Positions 1 to 7,559 of a DNA stretch of 64,000 bases are shown here, in pieces (positions within the stretch are counted from its first letter, which is position 1; every line of letters begins with the position of its first letter). A program made the translations under genes and the position numbers. The notes under the pieces were generated by a model, which had not been told where the DNA came from, did no database searches, and worked only from the letters and a program-made list of their open reading frames with translations. The stretch comes from Blautia_A ammoniilytica (GTDB taxonomy: Bacteria > Bacillota > Clostridia > Lachnospirales > Lachnospiraceae), in contig NZ_JAOQJL010000004.1 of NCBI RefSeq assembly GCF_025566965.1, forward strand, positions 62,001 through 126,000. Reading direction: 5' to 3'.

Positions 1-1
1 T

Positions 2-508
2 GAAGTTGGTGCTGATGTGCGTATTGCCAAACGTGCCGGACTTCTGCATGATATTGGTAAGTCCATTGACCATGAAGTAGAAGGCTCACATATTCAGATT
101 GGTGTAGATCTTTGCAAGAAATATAAAGAATCTGCAATTGTTATTAATGCAGTGGCTGCTCATCACGGAGATGTAGAACCAGAGTCATTGATCGCCTGCA
201 TTGTACAGGCAGCAGATGCTATTTCTGCAGCCCGTCCTGGTGCTCGTAGAGAGACACTGGAAACATATACCAACCGTCTGAAACAGCTGGAGGATATTAC
301 CAACCAGTTTAAAGGGGTGGAGAAATCCTTTGCAATTCAGGCAGGTCGTGAGATCCGTGTTATGGTTGTTCCAGATCATGTTACAGATGCTGATATGGTT
401 CTCCTGGCAAGAGATATTGCCAAGCAGATTGAGGCAGAGCTTGAATATCCAGGCCAGATAAAAGTTAATGTGATCAGAGAAAGCCGTGCTGTGGATTATG
501 CTAAATAA
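2..508 (+). CDS. rny: Ribonuclease Y, C-terminal part (5' end outside window)
   Basis: RNase Y is a membrane-anchored endoribonuclease that starts decay of many mRNAs. The open frame already runs at base 2, before the first possible start codon, so the gene begins left of the window and only about 168 C-terminal residues are seen. They include the HD-domain motif LLHDIGKSID (metal-binding His-Asp), the AAHHGD histidine pair and the ARPGARRETLE stretch typical of RNase Y, followed by the C-terminal domain ending in IRESRAVDYAK. The N-terminal membrane helix, coiled coil and KH domain must lie upstream. A hairpin terminator follows. Family assignment is secure. Confidence 0.95.
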   Translation, partial: EVGADVRIAKRAGLLHDIGKSIDHEVEGSHIQIGVDLCKKYKESAIVINAVAAHHGDVEPESLIACIVQAADAISAARPGARRETLETYTNRLKQLEDITNQFKGVEKSFAIQAGREIRVMVVPDHVTDADMVLLARDIAKQIEAELEYPGQIKVNVIRESRAVDYAK

Positions 509-537
509 TCCAAGCTGTCATTCAGGAAGATAAGATA

Positions 538-587
538 CAGGAATCGTTATTCCCAAGGGAAACCAAAGGAAAACGGTTCCTGTTTTT
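538..587 (+). terminator. Rho-independent terminator after rny
   Basis: CAGGAATCGTT (538-548) pairs with AACGGTTCCTG (572-582) with one G-U pair, and a TTTTT run follows. An inner TTCCC/GGGAA pair lies in the loop. It separates rny from spoIIM. Confidence 0.75.
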
Positions 588-725
588 GTGTGAAAAAATA
601 TATAAATGATTACAGTGTTTCGGTAATGAGAACTGCATAAATTCTATATGGGAAGCGTAAGATGGAAAAGAGAAAAAGATGCTGCTGTGACAGACAGTTA
701 CATCATAAAAAGACAGGAGAAGGAT

Positions 726-1328
726 ATGGGGAAAAAGGAAGGCAGAATAAAAGGAAAGGAATTTTTTCCCTGGTCAGCTTTATTTTTTTGTGGCTTTTTT
801 GCAGGTACCATTCTTCCCAATATTATGTGGAAAATGAAATGGCAGCAGAAAACAGTAGCTGCTATGTACCTGCTTAGCTCTTTTTCAGGACAGGAGCTGG
901 CTGGAACCGGACTTCTTGGAGAAATATTGAAAAGCAGGGGAAGCTTTTTTATATTATGTGCAGTGTGCGGATTTACTGTTTTCGGTGTGCCATTATCAGT
1001 TGGAACTGTGATTGCAGCAGGCTTTGGGATTGGTGCAGTGCTGACCGTATGTATCCTTCAGTTTGGTCTGGCAGGTGCGGCAGCAGGAATTGCCCTCCTT
1101 TTTCCACAGTATCTGATCTATCTGCCTGCCCTGTTTATGCTTCTGGACATGGTTTTTAAACAATCCATAAGCATGTGGAAAAATCAAGGGATTTTTCCGG
1201 ACAAAGCAGCTGGATATTCCTGGAAGACAGTTTGGACAGGGGGCATTTATTTCTTCGGAATGCTGTTGGAAGCCTATGTAAATCCATGGATAACAGAAAA
1301 AATTTTGATGACTTTAAAAATATTTTGA
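726..1328 (+). CDS. spoIIM: Stage II sporulation protein M (SpoIIM)
   Basis: SpoIIM is a polytopic membrane protein of the DMP complex (with SpoIID and SpoIIP) that remodels septal peptidoglycan during engulfment of the forespore. The 200-residue protein has an N-terminal FFCGFFAGTILPN segment and four to five hydrophobic helices, with the conserved-looking GFGIGAVLT and LFPQYLIYLPALF stretches. I chose the ATG at 726 because AGGAGA (715-720) lies 5 nt upstream; the frame is open to an ATG at 648, which has no good ribosome site. The gene sits directly before xerD, as in many clostridia, and marks the organism as a spore former. Confidence 0.85.
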   Translation: MGKKEGRIKGKEFFPWSALFFCGFFAGTILPNIMWKMKWQQKTVAAMYLLSSFSGQELAGTGLLGEILKSRGSFFILCAVCGFTVFGVPLSVGTVIAAGFGIGAVLTVCILQFGLAGAAAGIALLFPQYLIYLPALFMLLDMVFKQSISMWKNQGIFPDKAAGYSWKTVWTGGIYFFGMLLEAYVNPWITEKILMTLKIF

Positions 1329-1334
1329 ATGTAT

Positions 1335-1354
1335 TTACACCATATGTGGTGTAA
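1335..1354. repeat. Perfect 20-bp inverted repeat
   Basis: TTACACCA-TATG-TGGTGTAA is a perfect palindrome with 8-bp arms just after the spoIIM stop. It is not followed by a T-run, so it is a poor terminator and looks more like a protein-binding site. The ACAC...GTGT ends recall NrdR boxes, but only one copy is present. Confidence 0.5.
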
Positions 1355-1432
1355 GTTACCATAAAAAAGTCGACATTTTGTATAAAAATGCGGAAAGCCC
1401 CAACTTATCAGTATTTCAGAGAAAAAAAGGGT

Positions 1433-1461
1433 TTGATTTTATGTTAATTTCAAAGTATAAT
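1433..1461 (+). promoter_or_regulatory. Sigma-A-type promoter for xerD
   Basis: TTGATT (1433-1438), 17-nt spacer, TATAAT (1456-1461). It lies 74 nt before the xerD start. Confidence 0.65.
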
Positions 1462-1534
1462 ACAGTTACATTTTTTGTTATTCAGAATGGGGAGTATGAA
1501 TGACAAGTATTGAACGTGACAGGAAGAAGAGAAA

Positions 1535-2419
1535 ATGGAAAGAGAGATACATGATTTCATTAGTTATCTGCATGAAACAAAGAAGTCATCCAGCAATACG
1601 GAGATTTCCTATGAGCGGGATTTAAGAAAAATGGCCAGGTTTCTGGAAGACCGAGGGATCCGTGAAGCAAAGGCTGTGCGGGAACTTGATCTGGAGGGAT
1701 ATTTGGATTATATGGAGCGTGGAGAATTTGCGTCTTCTACCATATCCAGAAGTGTAGCGTCCATCCGTGCTTTTTTTCAGTATCAGATGAAAGTCAACGG
1801 TATGGAAAAGGATCCGTCAGATAATCTGAGGCCACCTAAAGTAGAGAAGAAAATGCCGGAGATATTATCCATTCAGGAAGTTGATCTTCTGCTTCTGCAG
1901 CCAGATCTGAATACACCTAAAGGGATCCGGGATAAAGCCATGCTGGAGTTATTGTATGCTACTGGTATGAGAGTCAGCGAACTGATTCATTTGCAGGTAG
2001 ATGAGGTGAATCTCCAATTAGGATATGTGACCTGCAAGGAACATGAGAAAGAAAGGATCATTCCCATTGGCAATGTGAGTCGGGATGCCTTGATCCTGTA
2101 TATGGACAAGGCAAGAGATACTTTTGTTAAGGACAGTAAAGAGAAGACTTTGTTCACCAACTGCTCCGGGAAAGCAATGAGCAGACAGGGGTTCTGGAAG
2201 GTACTGAAAGGATATGCAGACGCTGCCGGAATCAAGCGGGATATTACACCGCATACCTTGCGCCATTCTTTTGCAGTACATATGCTGCAAAATGGAGCAG
2301 ATATTAAAAGCGTACAGGAAATGCTTGGACATTCGGATATTTCCACAACCCAGATATACTTAAGTATGAATATGAACCGCATGCGGGATGTATATATGAA
2401 AGCCCACCCCAGACACTGA
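1535..2419 (+). CDS. xerD: Site-specific tyrosine recombinase XerD
   Basis: XerD acts with XerC at the dif site to resolve chromosome dimers. The 294-residue length is typical. The N-terminal SAM-like DNA-binding domain covers about residues 1-90 (LHETKKSSSNT...YERDL). The catalytic domain carries Arg146 (TGMRVSEL), a Lys in the EHEKERIIPI hairpin, His240 and Arg243 (HTLRHSF), His266 (LGHSD) and the nucleophile Tyr275 (TQIYLSM), so the full R-K-H-R-H-Y set is present. An AGGAAGAAGAG ribosome site precedes the ATG. A core chromosomal Xer is favoured over an integrase because of its location behind spoIIM and the absence of mobile genes. XerC versus XerD is assigned by context. Confidence 0.92.
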   Translation: MEREIHDFISYLHETKKSSSNTEISYERDLRKMARFLEDRGIREAKAVRELDLEGYLDYMERGEFASSTISRSVASIRAFFQYQMKVNGMEKDPSDNLRPPKVEKKMPEILSIQEVDLLLLQPDLNTPKGIRDKAMLELLYATGMRVSELIHLQVDEVNLQLGYVTCKEHEKERIIPIGNVSRDALILYMDKARDTFVKDSKEKTLFTNCSGKAMSRQGFWKVLKGYADAAGIKRDITPHTLRHSFAVHMLQNGADIKSVQEMLGHSDISTTQIYLSMNMNRMRDVYMKAHPRH

Positions 2420-2436
2420 TCTGAGGCGGGCTTTTA
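2399..2436. terminator. Convergent terminator between xerD and the DAHP synthase gene
   Basis: AAAGCCCACC (2399-2408) pairs with GGCGGGCTTT (2425-2434) with one mismatch. A-run and T-run flanks let it work on both strands. It overlaps the xerD stop codon. Confidence 0.7.
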
Positions 2437-2444
2437 TTGTAACA

Positions 2445-3479
2445 TCAGCACAATTCAGCAATGGTGTATAACAGTTTTTCAGATTCTTCCCATCCAAGGC
2501 ATGCATCTGTAATGGATTTGCCGTAGATATGAGGTGCACAGCCAATCTTCTGGTTGCCAGGTTCAATGTAGCTTTCAATCATAAGACCTTTTACAAGCTT
2601 GTGGATATCAGAATCCACAGCGCGGCTATGAAGCACTTCTCTTGCAATACGAACTTGCTGTTCGTATTGTTTGTTGGAATTGGAGTGGTTGGTATCTACA
2701 ATAGTCGCCATATTTTTCAGATCTTTTGCTGAATATTTTTCGTAGAGAAGGCGCAGATCCTCATAATGATAATTGGGAATGGCTTCTCCATGTTTATTTA
2801 CAGCACCGCGAAGAATCGTATGTGCATATTCGTTCCCCGATGTTTCTACTTCCCAGCCGCGGTAGATAAAACGGTGGCTTCCCTGGGCTGCAACAACAGA
2901 ATTAAGCATAACGCTGAAATCACCGCTAGTAGGATTCTTCATACCGGCAGGGATATCCATGCCGCTTACAGTAAGGCGGTGCTGCTGGTCTTCTACAGAG
3001 CGGGCACCTACGGCTACGTAAGAAAGAATATCGGAAAGATAACGCCAGTTTTCAGGATAAAGCATTTCGTCAGCACAGGTAAATCCACTTTCCTGAATGG
3101 CATGTATATGCATTTTACGGATGGCGATCAGTCCGGCAAGCATGTTTGGCTTCTTCTCAGGATCTGGCTGATGAACCATTCCTTTGTAGCCTTCGCCTGT
3201 TGTACGTGGTTTATTAGTATAAACTCTTGGAATAATTAAAACTTTATCTTCAATTTTCTCCTGAACCTTACGAAGTCTTAACAGGTAATCACATACAGCA
3301 TCTTCATTGTCAGCAGAGCAGGGACCGATGATGGCAAGAAACTTATCGGATTTTCCAGTTAATATATCACGGATCTCACTGTCACGTTTCTCTTTAAGAG
3401 CTTTGATCTTTGCATCAATCGGGTATTGATTGCGGATTTCGTCTGGTGTAGGTAATTTTTTGATGAATTCAAAACCCAT
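2445..3479 (-). CDS. aroF: 3-deoxy-7-phosphoheptulonate (DAHP) synthase, class I
   Basis: It condenses phosphoenolpyruvate with erythrose 4-phosphate, the first step of the shikimate pathway. The 344-residue protein is of the AroF/AroG/AroH length. Motifs are IIGPCSADNED near residue 55, PRVYTNKPRTTGEGYKG, a SVEDQQHR segment, GMKNPTSGDF, and TIVDTNHSNSNK with the metal-binding histidine. The start is placed at 3479, where AGGAG lies about 8 nt upstream; an ATG 18 nt further upstream would put the ribosome site inside the gene. It is a single gene without other aro genes nearby. Which aromatic amino acid inhibits it cannot be read, so aroF is a generic symbol here. Confidence 0.93.
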   Translation of the reverse strand: MGFEFIKKLPTPDEIRNQYPIDAKIKALKEKRDSEIRDILTGKSDKFLAIIGPCSADNEDAVCDYLLRLRKVQEKIEDKVLIIPRVYTNKPRTTGEGYKGMVHQPDPEKKPNMLAGLIAIRKMHIHAIQESGFTCADEMLYPENWRYLSDILSYVAVGARSVEDQQHRLTVSGMDIPAGMKNPTSGDFSVMLNSVVAAQGSHRFIYRGWEVETSGNEYAHTILRGAVNKHGEAIPNYHYEDLRLLYEKYSAKDLKNMATIVDTNHSNSNKQYEQQVRIAREVLHSRAVDSDIHKLVKGLMIESYIEPGNQKIGCAPHIYGKSITDACLGWEESEKLLYTIAELC

Positions 3480-3513
3480 TTTCTTTCTCCTTTGCATTTG
3501 CTATTAGTTTTTT

Positions 3514-3542
3514 ATTATAGAACAAGTTTTTGAGAATGTCGA
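3514..3542 (-). promoter_or_regulatory. Promoter for the DAHP synthase gene
   Basis: On the minus strand: TCGACA (3542-3537), 17-nt spacer, TATAAT (3519-3514). It lies 34 nt before the start codon. Confidence 0.65.
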
Positions 3543-3573
3543 TAGAAAAATTATCACAGTATATAAGAAAAAG

Positions 3574-4920
3574 TTATTGTAGTCTTGAAGCAGATGCTTG
3601 TTGCAGATGAGTAAAATACCGGATCAGGGCAATAAGATGCAGCAGAGAAAGAAGCAGTTCACCAGACAGCATACCATAAAAATAGCCTCGGATTCCCATA
3701 GCGGGAATGGCAAAGATTACAAACAGGATCCGAAGAAGAGCTCCGGACATGTTGTGGAACAGACAGCGGGAAGCTTTTCCAAGGCCATTTAGTATACTGA
3801 CCATGGCGGTATTCATATACAGAAATGGGCAGATAAAAGCCAGGGAGGTAATATAGTTTCCGGCAGTAATGCTGTTAAAAAGAAAAACACCTGCAAAGTG
3901 ACCGAAAAAAAGAAAAAACAGGGCACAGATACATCCAAGAAAAAGACAGCCCATGCAGGAACTGCGGACCACATAGGAAATCCTTTTTCTGTTTCCAAGT
4001 GCCTGAAGCTGAGCAATAGAAGGCATAAGCATAACTGCTGCGGAGGTGGTAAGGGCGGAAGGAAAAAGAAGAAGCGGCAGGGTCATGCCTGTAAAGACTC
4101 CATAGACCCCAAGAGCGTCTGTACGGGACAGACCATATGCCTGTAGCTGTCCGGGGATCAGCACCACTTCAATACTGCCAAGTAAGGTGAGCAATACTTT
4201 ATTCAGGGTATGAGGAACCGATTCCCAAAAAAGCCGGCAGATGGATGCAAAGGGTTTATGGATGAATCTGATTTTATAGGAAGTTTTTTGAAAATGAATC
4301 CCAAGGGTAAGAAGGGATGAAAGGCAGGCAGCAATCTCTCCGCAAAGGGCACCAATGCCGGCAAGAAGCGGTGTAACCGGCTTTTTTTCTGACAGAAGGA
4401 TCAGATAGACCAGGTAAGAGCTGCCAATACGCACTGCCTGTTCAAATAACTGTATGCAGGAAGGCGTTAGGGCCTGCTTCATGGAATAATAGTAACTGCT
4501 GACACAGGTATGTAGCGCACTGAGAGGAAAACAAAAAGACATAAGACAAATCAAGGGAAGGGTGGCCGGCTCTTTCAGAATCCGGACTGCAATAAAAACT
4601 GCATTTTTATATAAAATAAATGAAATACCAACAGACAAAAACATACAGATGCCTGTTCCAAGGAGAAAGGTATCTTTTGCCTGCTGATCCTTTCCAAGAG
4701 CTTGCAGTGATGCGCAGCCCCGGGAGATTACTGCCTGCATACCAAAAGCGGTCATTGCAAGCAGCAAAGCAGAAAGAGGGAGAGAAAGCTGATAAATCCC
4801 CACACCCTGTGCACCAATGGTGTGTGAAAGGAATATTCTATAAAAGAAGCCAGCCAGCCGACAAAGAAGCCCTGTACAGGTAAGAATCAATGTTCCTTTC
4901 AGAAATTGTTCCTTTGACAT
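3574..4920 (-). CDS. Polysaccharide flippase of the SpoVB/MurJ-like MOP family
   Basis: A 448-residue membrane protein with about 12-14 predicted helices. The N-terminus (FLKGTLILTCTGLLCRLAGFFYRIFLSHTIGAQGVGIYQL) matches the oligosaccharidyl-lipid flippase superfamily, and the RL.GF.YR...IG..G.GIYQL pattern is that of SpoVB and YkvU-type exporters. SpoVB flips lipid-linked wall precursors for spore cortex synthesis, so a sporulation or envelope role is likely, but SpoVB, YtgP and YabM paralogues cannot be told apart here. The ribosome site is weak (AGGCGG). The gene stands alone, divergent from iscR. Confidence 0.8.
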   Translation of the reverse strand: MSKEQFLKGTLILTCTGLLCRLAGFFYRIFLSHTIGAQGVGIYQLSLPLSALLLAMTAFGMQAVISRGCASLQALGKDQQAKDTFLLGTGICMFLSVGISFILYKNAVFIAVRILKEPATLPLICLMSFCFPLSALHTCVSSYYYSMKQALTPSCIQLFEQAVRIGSSYLVYLILLSEKKPVTPLLAGIGALCGEIAACLSSLLTLGIHFQKTSYKIRFIHKPFASICRLFWESVPHTLNKVLLTLLGSIEVVLIPGQLQAYGLSRTDALGVYGVFTGMTLPLLLFPSALTTSAAVMLMPSIAQLQALGNRKRISYVVRSSCMGCLFLGCICALFFLFFGHFAGVFLFNSITAGNYITSLAFICPFLYMNTAMVSILNGLGKASRCLFHNMSGALLRILFVIFAIPAMGIRGYFYGMLSGELLLSLLHLIALIRYFTHLQQASASRLQ

Positions 4921-4971
4921 AACCGTACCGCCTGAATATATAATTTTTATCAGTATATTCTAAAAAGCACC

Positions 4972-5000
4972 TTGACAGAACGAAATGTATCTGGTAAAGT
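4972..5000 (+). promoter_or_regulatory. Promoter for iscR-nifS-nifU
   Basis: TTGACA (4972-4977), 17-nt spacer, TAAAGT (4995-5000). The AT-rich stretch ATCCAAGGAAAACACTAGGA that follows is a plausible autoregulatory operator site for the Rrf2 protein, but its symmetry is poor. Confidence 0.65.
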
Positions 5001-5047
5001 TAGGTGAAATCCAAGGAAAACACTAGGAATTAAAAAGAGGCGATAAA

Positions 5048-5539
5048 ATGAAATTTTCCACACGGGCAAGATATGGCCTCAGGGCGTTGATTGATTTAGG
5101 CATGTACAGTGAGGCAGAGAGCGTATCTCTCCAGAGCATTGCCGACAGACAGGGGATTTCCATGGGATATCTGGAACAGCTGATGGCACTTCTTAAGAAA
5201 GCCGGTTATGTGAAGAGCAGCCGGGGAGCCTGCGGAGGATATCGTCTGGCAATGCCGGCCGGTGAGATTTCTGTGGGAGACGTTTTAAGAGTGCTGGAAG
5301 GCAGTCTGGAGGCTGTGGAGTGTGCCGGCAACGAAGACAGCGGAGGATGCACAGGCGCTGATCTTTGCGTTGCCAAATACGTATGGAAACGTATAAACGA
5401 CAGTATTACACAGGCTGTGGATACAATGACCCTGGGAGAACTGATCTGCGAAAGTATTAAAGTGCAGGAAAAGAATCAGGGACAGCAAAGAGGCAATGGA
5501 GTGATCTGCCCTAACAGCCGTACAAAAAACGAAGAGTGA
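5048..5539 (+). CDS. iscR: Rrf2-family transcription factor, IscR-like
   Basis: A DNA-binding regulator that senses Fe-S cluster status and controls cluster biogenesis genes. The 163-residue protein starts KFSTRARYGLRALIDLG, the hallmark of Rrf2 proteins, followed by a winged helix with the recognition segment ISMGYLEQLMALLKKAGYV and wing SSRGACGGYRLA. Cys92, Cys101 and Cys107 form the three-cysteine cluster motif at spacing close to that of E. coli IscR (92/98/104). It is the first gene of a unit with nifS and nifU, which fits autoregulated control of Fe-S assembly. CymR-type cysteine regulators also sit next to cysteine desulfurases, but they lack the cluster cysteines. Confidence 0.88.
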   Translation: MKFSTRARYGLRALIDLGMYSEAESVSLQSIADRQGISMGYLEQLMALLKKAGYVKSSRGACGGYRLAMPAGEISVGDVLRVLEGSLEAVECAGNEDSGGCTGADLCVAKYVWKRINDSITQAVDTMTLGELICESIKVQEKNQGQQRGNGVICPNSRTKNEE

Positions 5540-5541
5540 TA

Positions 5542-5567
5542 GTAACTATTCAGTAGGTAGTATCTTC
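5542..5567 (+). repeat. GTAACT element, left half only
   Basis: GTAACTATTCAGTAGGTAG and the following TATC match the left arm of the intergenic family seen at 7463, 27645, 34776, 52387 and 52931. The matching right arm is not recognisable; a different hairpin (5573-5601) follows instead. Confidence 0.6.
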
Positions 5568-5572
5568 ATTCT

Positions 5573-5601
5573 GTAAAGCAGTAGCAAGGAGTCTGCTTTA
5601 C
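5573..5601 (+). repeat. Perfect hairpin between iscR and nifS
   Basis: GTAAAGCAG (5573-5581) and CTGCTTTAC (5593-5601) form a perfect 9-bp stem with an 11-nt loop. There is no T-run. It ends 6 nt before the AGGAGG site of nifS, so it could shield the 5' end of a processed nifS mRNA or affect its translation. Confidence 0.6.
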
Positions 5602-5621
5602 TATGACAGGAGGACATAGAA

Positions 5622-6809
5622 ATGGGAAAAATGATATATCTGGACAATGCAGCAACAACAAAGACGGCACCGGAGGTTGTGGAAGCAATGCTTCCTTATT
5701 TTACAGAAATGTATGGAAATCCCTCCAGTGTATATGATTTTGCCGGAAAAAGCAAAGATGCTGTGACAAAGGGCAGAGAGCAGATCGCAAATGTTCTTGG
5801 TGCCCAAAAAGAGGAAATTTATTTCACAGCAGGCGGTTCTGAGGCTGACAACTGGGCATTAAAAGCAACTTTTGAGGCTTACAAGTCAAAAGGCAACCAT
5901 ATTATTACTACTAAGATCGAGCATCATGCGATTCTTCATACCTGCGAATACCTGGAAAAAGAAAGAGGGGCAAAGATCACTTATCTTGATGTGGATGAGA
6001 ATGGAGTTGTAAAGCTTGATGAGCTGGAAAAGGCCATTACACCGGAGACCATCCTGATTTCTGTTATGTTTGCAAATAATGAGATCGGTACACTGCAGCC
6101 GATCAAGGAGATCGGAATGATCGCCAAAGAGCATGGCATTCTTTTCCATACAGATGCAGTACAGGCATTTGGTCAGGTTCCCATCAATGTGGATGAGCTT
6201 GGCATTGATATGCTTAGTTCCAGCGGCCATAAGCTGAATGGACCAAAGGGCATCGGTTTCCTGTACATCCGTAAAGGCGTTAAGATCCGCAGCTTTGTAC
6301 ATGGCGGAGCTCAGGAGAGAAAGCGCCGTGCAGGTACTGAGAATGTGCCGGGTATTGTTGGGTTTGGTGTGGCAGCAGAGCGTGCAATGCATTCCATGGC
6401 TGACCGTACTGCAAAAGAGGTCCTGGTGAGAGATCATCTGATTAGCCGGATCACCAGTGAAATCCCATATGTAAAATTAAACGGACATCCAAAGAAGAGA
6501 CTTCCAAACAATGTAAACGTAAGCTTCCAGTTTGTGGAAGGAGAGTCTATGCTTCTGATGCTGGACAGCTTTGGTATCTGTGCATCCAGCGGTTCTGCCT
6601 GTACATCCGGATCCCTGGATCCTTCCCATGTACTTCTGGCAATCGGACTGCCTCATGAGATCGCACACGGTTCCCTCCGTCTCACCTTAAGCGAAGAGAC
6701 TACCATGGAAGATGCAGATTTTGTTGTGGATAAGTTAAAGGATATTGTGGCGAACTTAAGAAGCATGTCTCCATTATATGAAGATTTCATAAAAAAACAG
6801 AACAAATAA
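5622..6809 (+). CDS. nifS: Cysteine desulfurase, NifS/IscS family
   Basis: A PLP enzyme that takes sulfur from cysteine as a persulfide and passes it to the scaffold for Fe-S cluster assembly. The 395-residue protein begins with the fold-type I signature IYLDNAATT, carries the PLP lysine Lys204 in SSGHKLNGPKG and the active-site Cys327 in SGSACTSGSL; the short SGSAC.SG loop is that of group I enzymes. AGGAGG precedes the start. It lies between iscR and nifU, whose product is the expected sulfur acceptor. The name iscS would serve equally; nifS is the common clostridial usage and does not imply nitrogen fixation. Confidence 0.93.
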   Translation: MGKMIYLDNAATTKTAPEVVEAMLPYFTEMYGNPSSVYDFAGKSKDAVTKGREQIANVLGAQKEEIYFTAGGSEADNWALKATFEAYKSKGNHIITTKIEHHAILHTCEYLEKERGAKITYLDVDENGVVKLDELEKAITPETILISVMFANNEIGTLQPIKEIGMIAKEHGILFHTDAVQAFGQVPINVDELGIDMLSSSGHKLNGPKGIGFLYIRKGVKIRSFVHGGAQERKRRAGTENVPGIVGFGVAAERAMHSMADRTAKEVLVRDHLISRITSEIPYVKLNGHPKKRLPNNVNVSFQFVEGESMLLMLDSFGICASSGSACTSGSLDPSHVLLAIGLPHEIAHGSLRLTLSEETTMEDADFVVDKLKDIVANLRSMSPLYEDFIKKQNK

Positions 6810-6860
6810 AGAAGCTAAATCTAAAAAAAGTGTAAAAGCACTTGTCAGGAGGAAAAAAAC

Positions 6861-7307
6861 ATGTATAGTGATAAAGTAATGGATCATTTTCAGCATCCCA
6901 GAAATGTGGGAGAGATTGAGAACGCAAGCGGTGTTGGTACAGTTGGCAATGCTAAATGTGGCGACATTATGAGAATCTTTCTGGACATTGATGAGAATAC
7001 ACATATTATAAAGGACTGCAAATTCAAGACCTTTGGCTGTGGTGCTGCAGTAGCGACCAGCAGTATGGCAACTGAGATGGTAAAAGGCAAGACCATCGAA
7101 GAAGCCATGGAAGTTACCAATAAGGCGGTTATGGAAGCACTTGACGGACTTCCGCCAGTAAAGGTACACTGTTCCCTTTTGGCTGAGGAAGCCATCCATG
7201 CTGCATTATGGGATTATTCACAGAAGCATGGCATCAAGATCGAAGGATTAAAGAAGCCAAAGAGTGATATCCATGAGGGAGAAGAGGCTGAGGAAGAGGA
7301 GTATTAA
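6861..7307 (+). CDS. nifU: Fe-S cluster scaffold protein, NifU/IscU N-terminal type
   Basis: The 148-residue scaffold on which clusters are built with sulfur from NifS. Cluster ligands Cys33 (NAKCGD), Cys60 (TFGCGAA) and Cys104 (VHCSLLAEEAI) are all present, with the metal-coordinating Asp in CGD. Unlike SufU it lacks the 18-20-residue insertion between the second and third cysteines, so it is of the NifU/IscU type. The tail is very acidic (GEEAEEEEY). It starts 51 nt after nifS, with AGGAGG upstream, and completes the iscR-nifS-nifU unit. hscA, hscB and fdx are not nearby. Confidence 0.92.
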   Translation: MYSDKVMDHFQHPRNVGEIENASGVGTVGNAKCGDIMRIFLDIDENTHIIKDCKFKTFGCGAAVATSSMATEMVKGKTIEEAMEVTNKAVMEALDGLPPVKVHCSLLAEEAIHAALWDYSQKHGIKIEGLKKPKSDIHEGEEAEEEEY

Positions 7308-7360
7308 TCTCTTCCCAGGCCCAAGATACAGGTGAGGCTGCAGTCGTTATAGTCTATCTC

Positions 7361-7408
7361 AGTCGAGAAGACTCCCACCTCTTTCAGGTGTTGAGTAACT
7401 GCTCGACT
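7361..7408 (+). repeat. Nested hairpin downstream of nifU
   Basis: AGTCGAG (7361-7367) pairs with CTCGACT (7402-7408). Inside it CACCT (7376-7380) pairs with AGGTG (7386-7390), and CTC/GAG pair between them. No T-run follows, so it is not a classical terminator. A short AAGAT/ATCTT hairpin comes just after. Confidence 0.55.
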
Positions 7409-7462
7409 TGAAGTGAGAAGATTCATCTTAAATTCGAGGCAAAAGAGATAAAAAGAAAAAGG

Positions 7463-7542
7463 GTAACTGTTTTGCAGGCAGTATTCATTCAGGTGATCTG
7501 GAAAGTTTTTGCATTGCAGATGCCAGTGTGTGAAACAGTTAC
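7463..7542 (+). repeat. GTAACT element upstream of the cation ATPase
   Basis: GTAACTGTTT (7463-7472) and AAACAGTTAC (7533-7542) are perfect 10-bp arms 60 nt apart. The left arm is followed by GCAGGCAGTATTC, as in other copies. The right arm runs into the ribosome site GAAAAAGGA of the next gene, which starts 17 nt later. Confidence 0.65.
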
Positions 7543-7559
7543 GAAAAAGGAAAATAACG

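Noticed and set aside
1535..2419. xerD as a phage or transposon integrase
   Set aside because: The length, the full Xer catalytic set and the spoIIM neighbour fit the housekeeping recombinase; no attachment repeats were seen.
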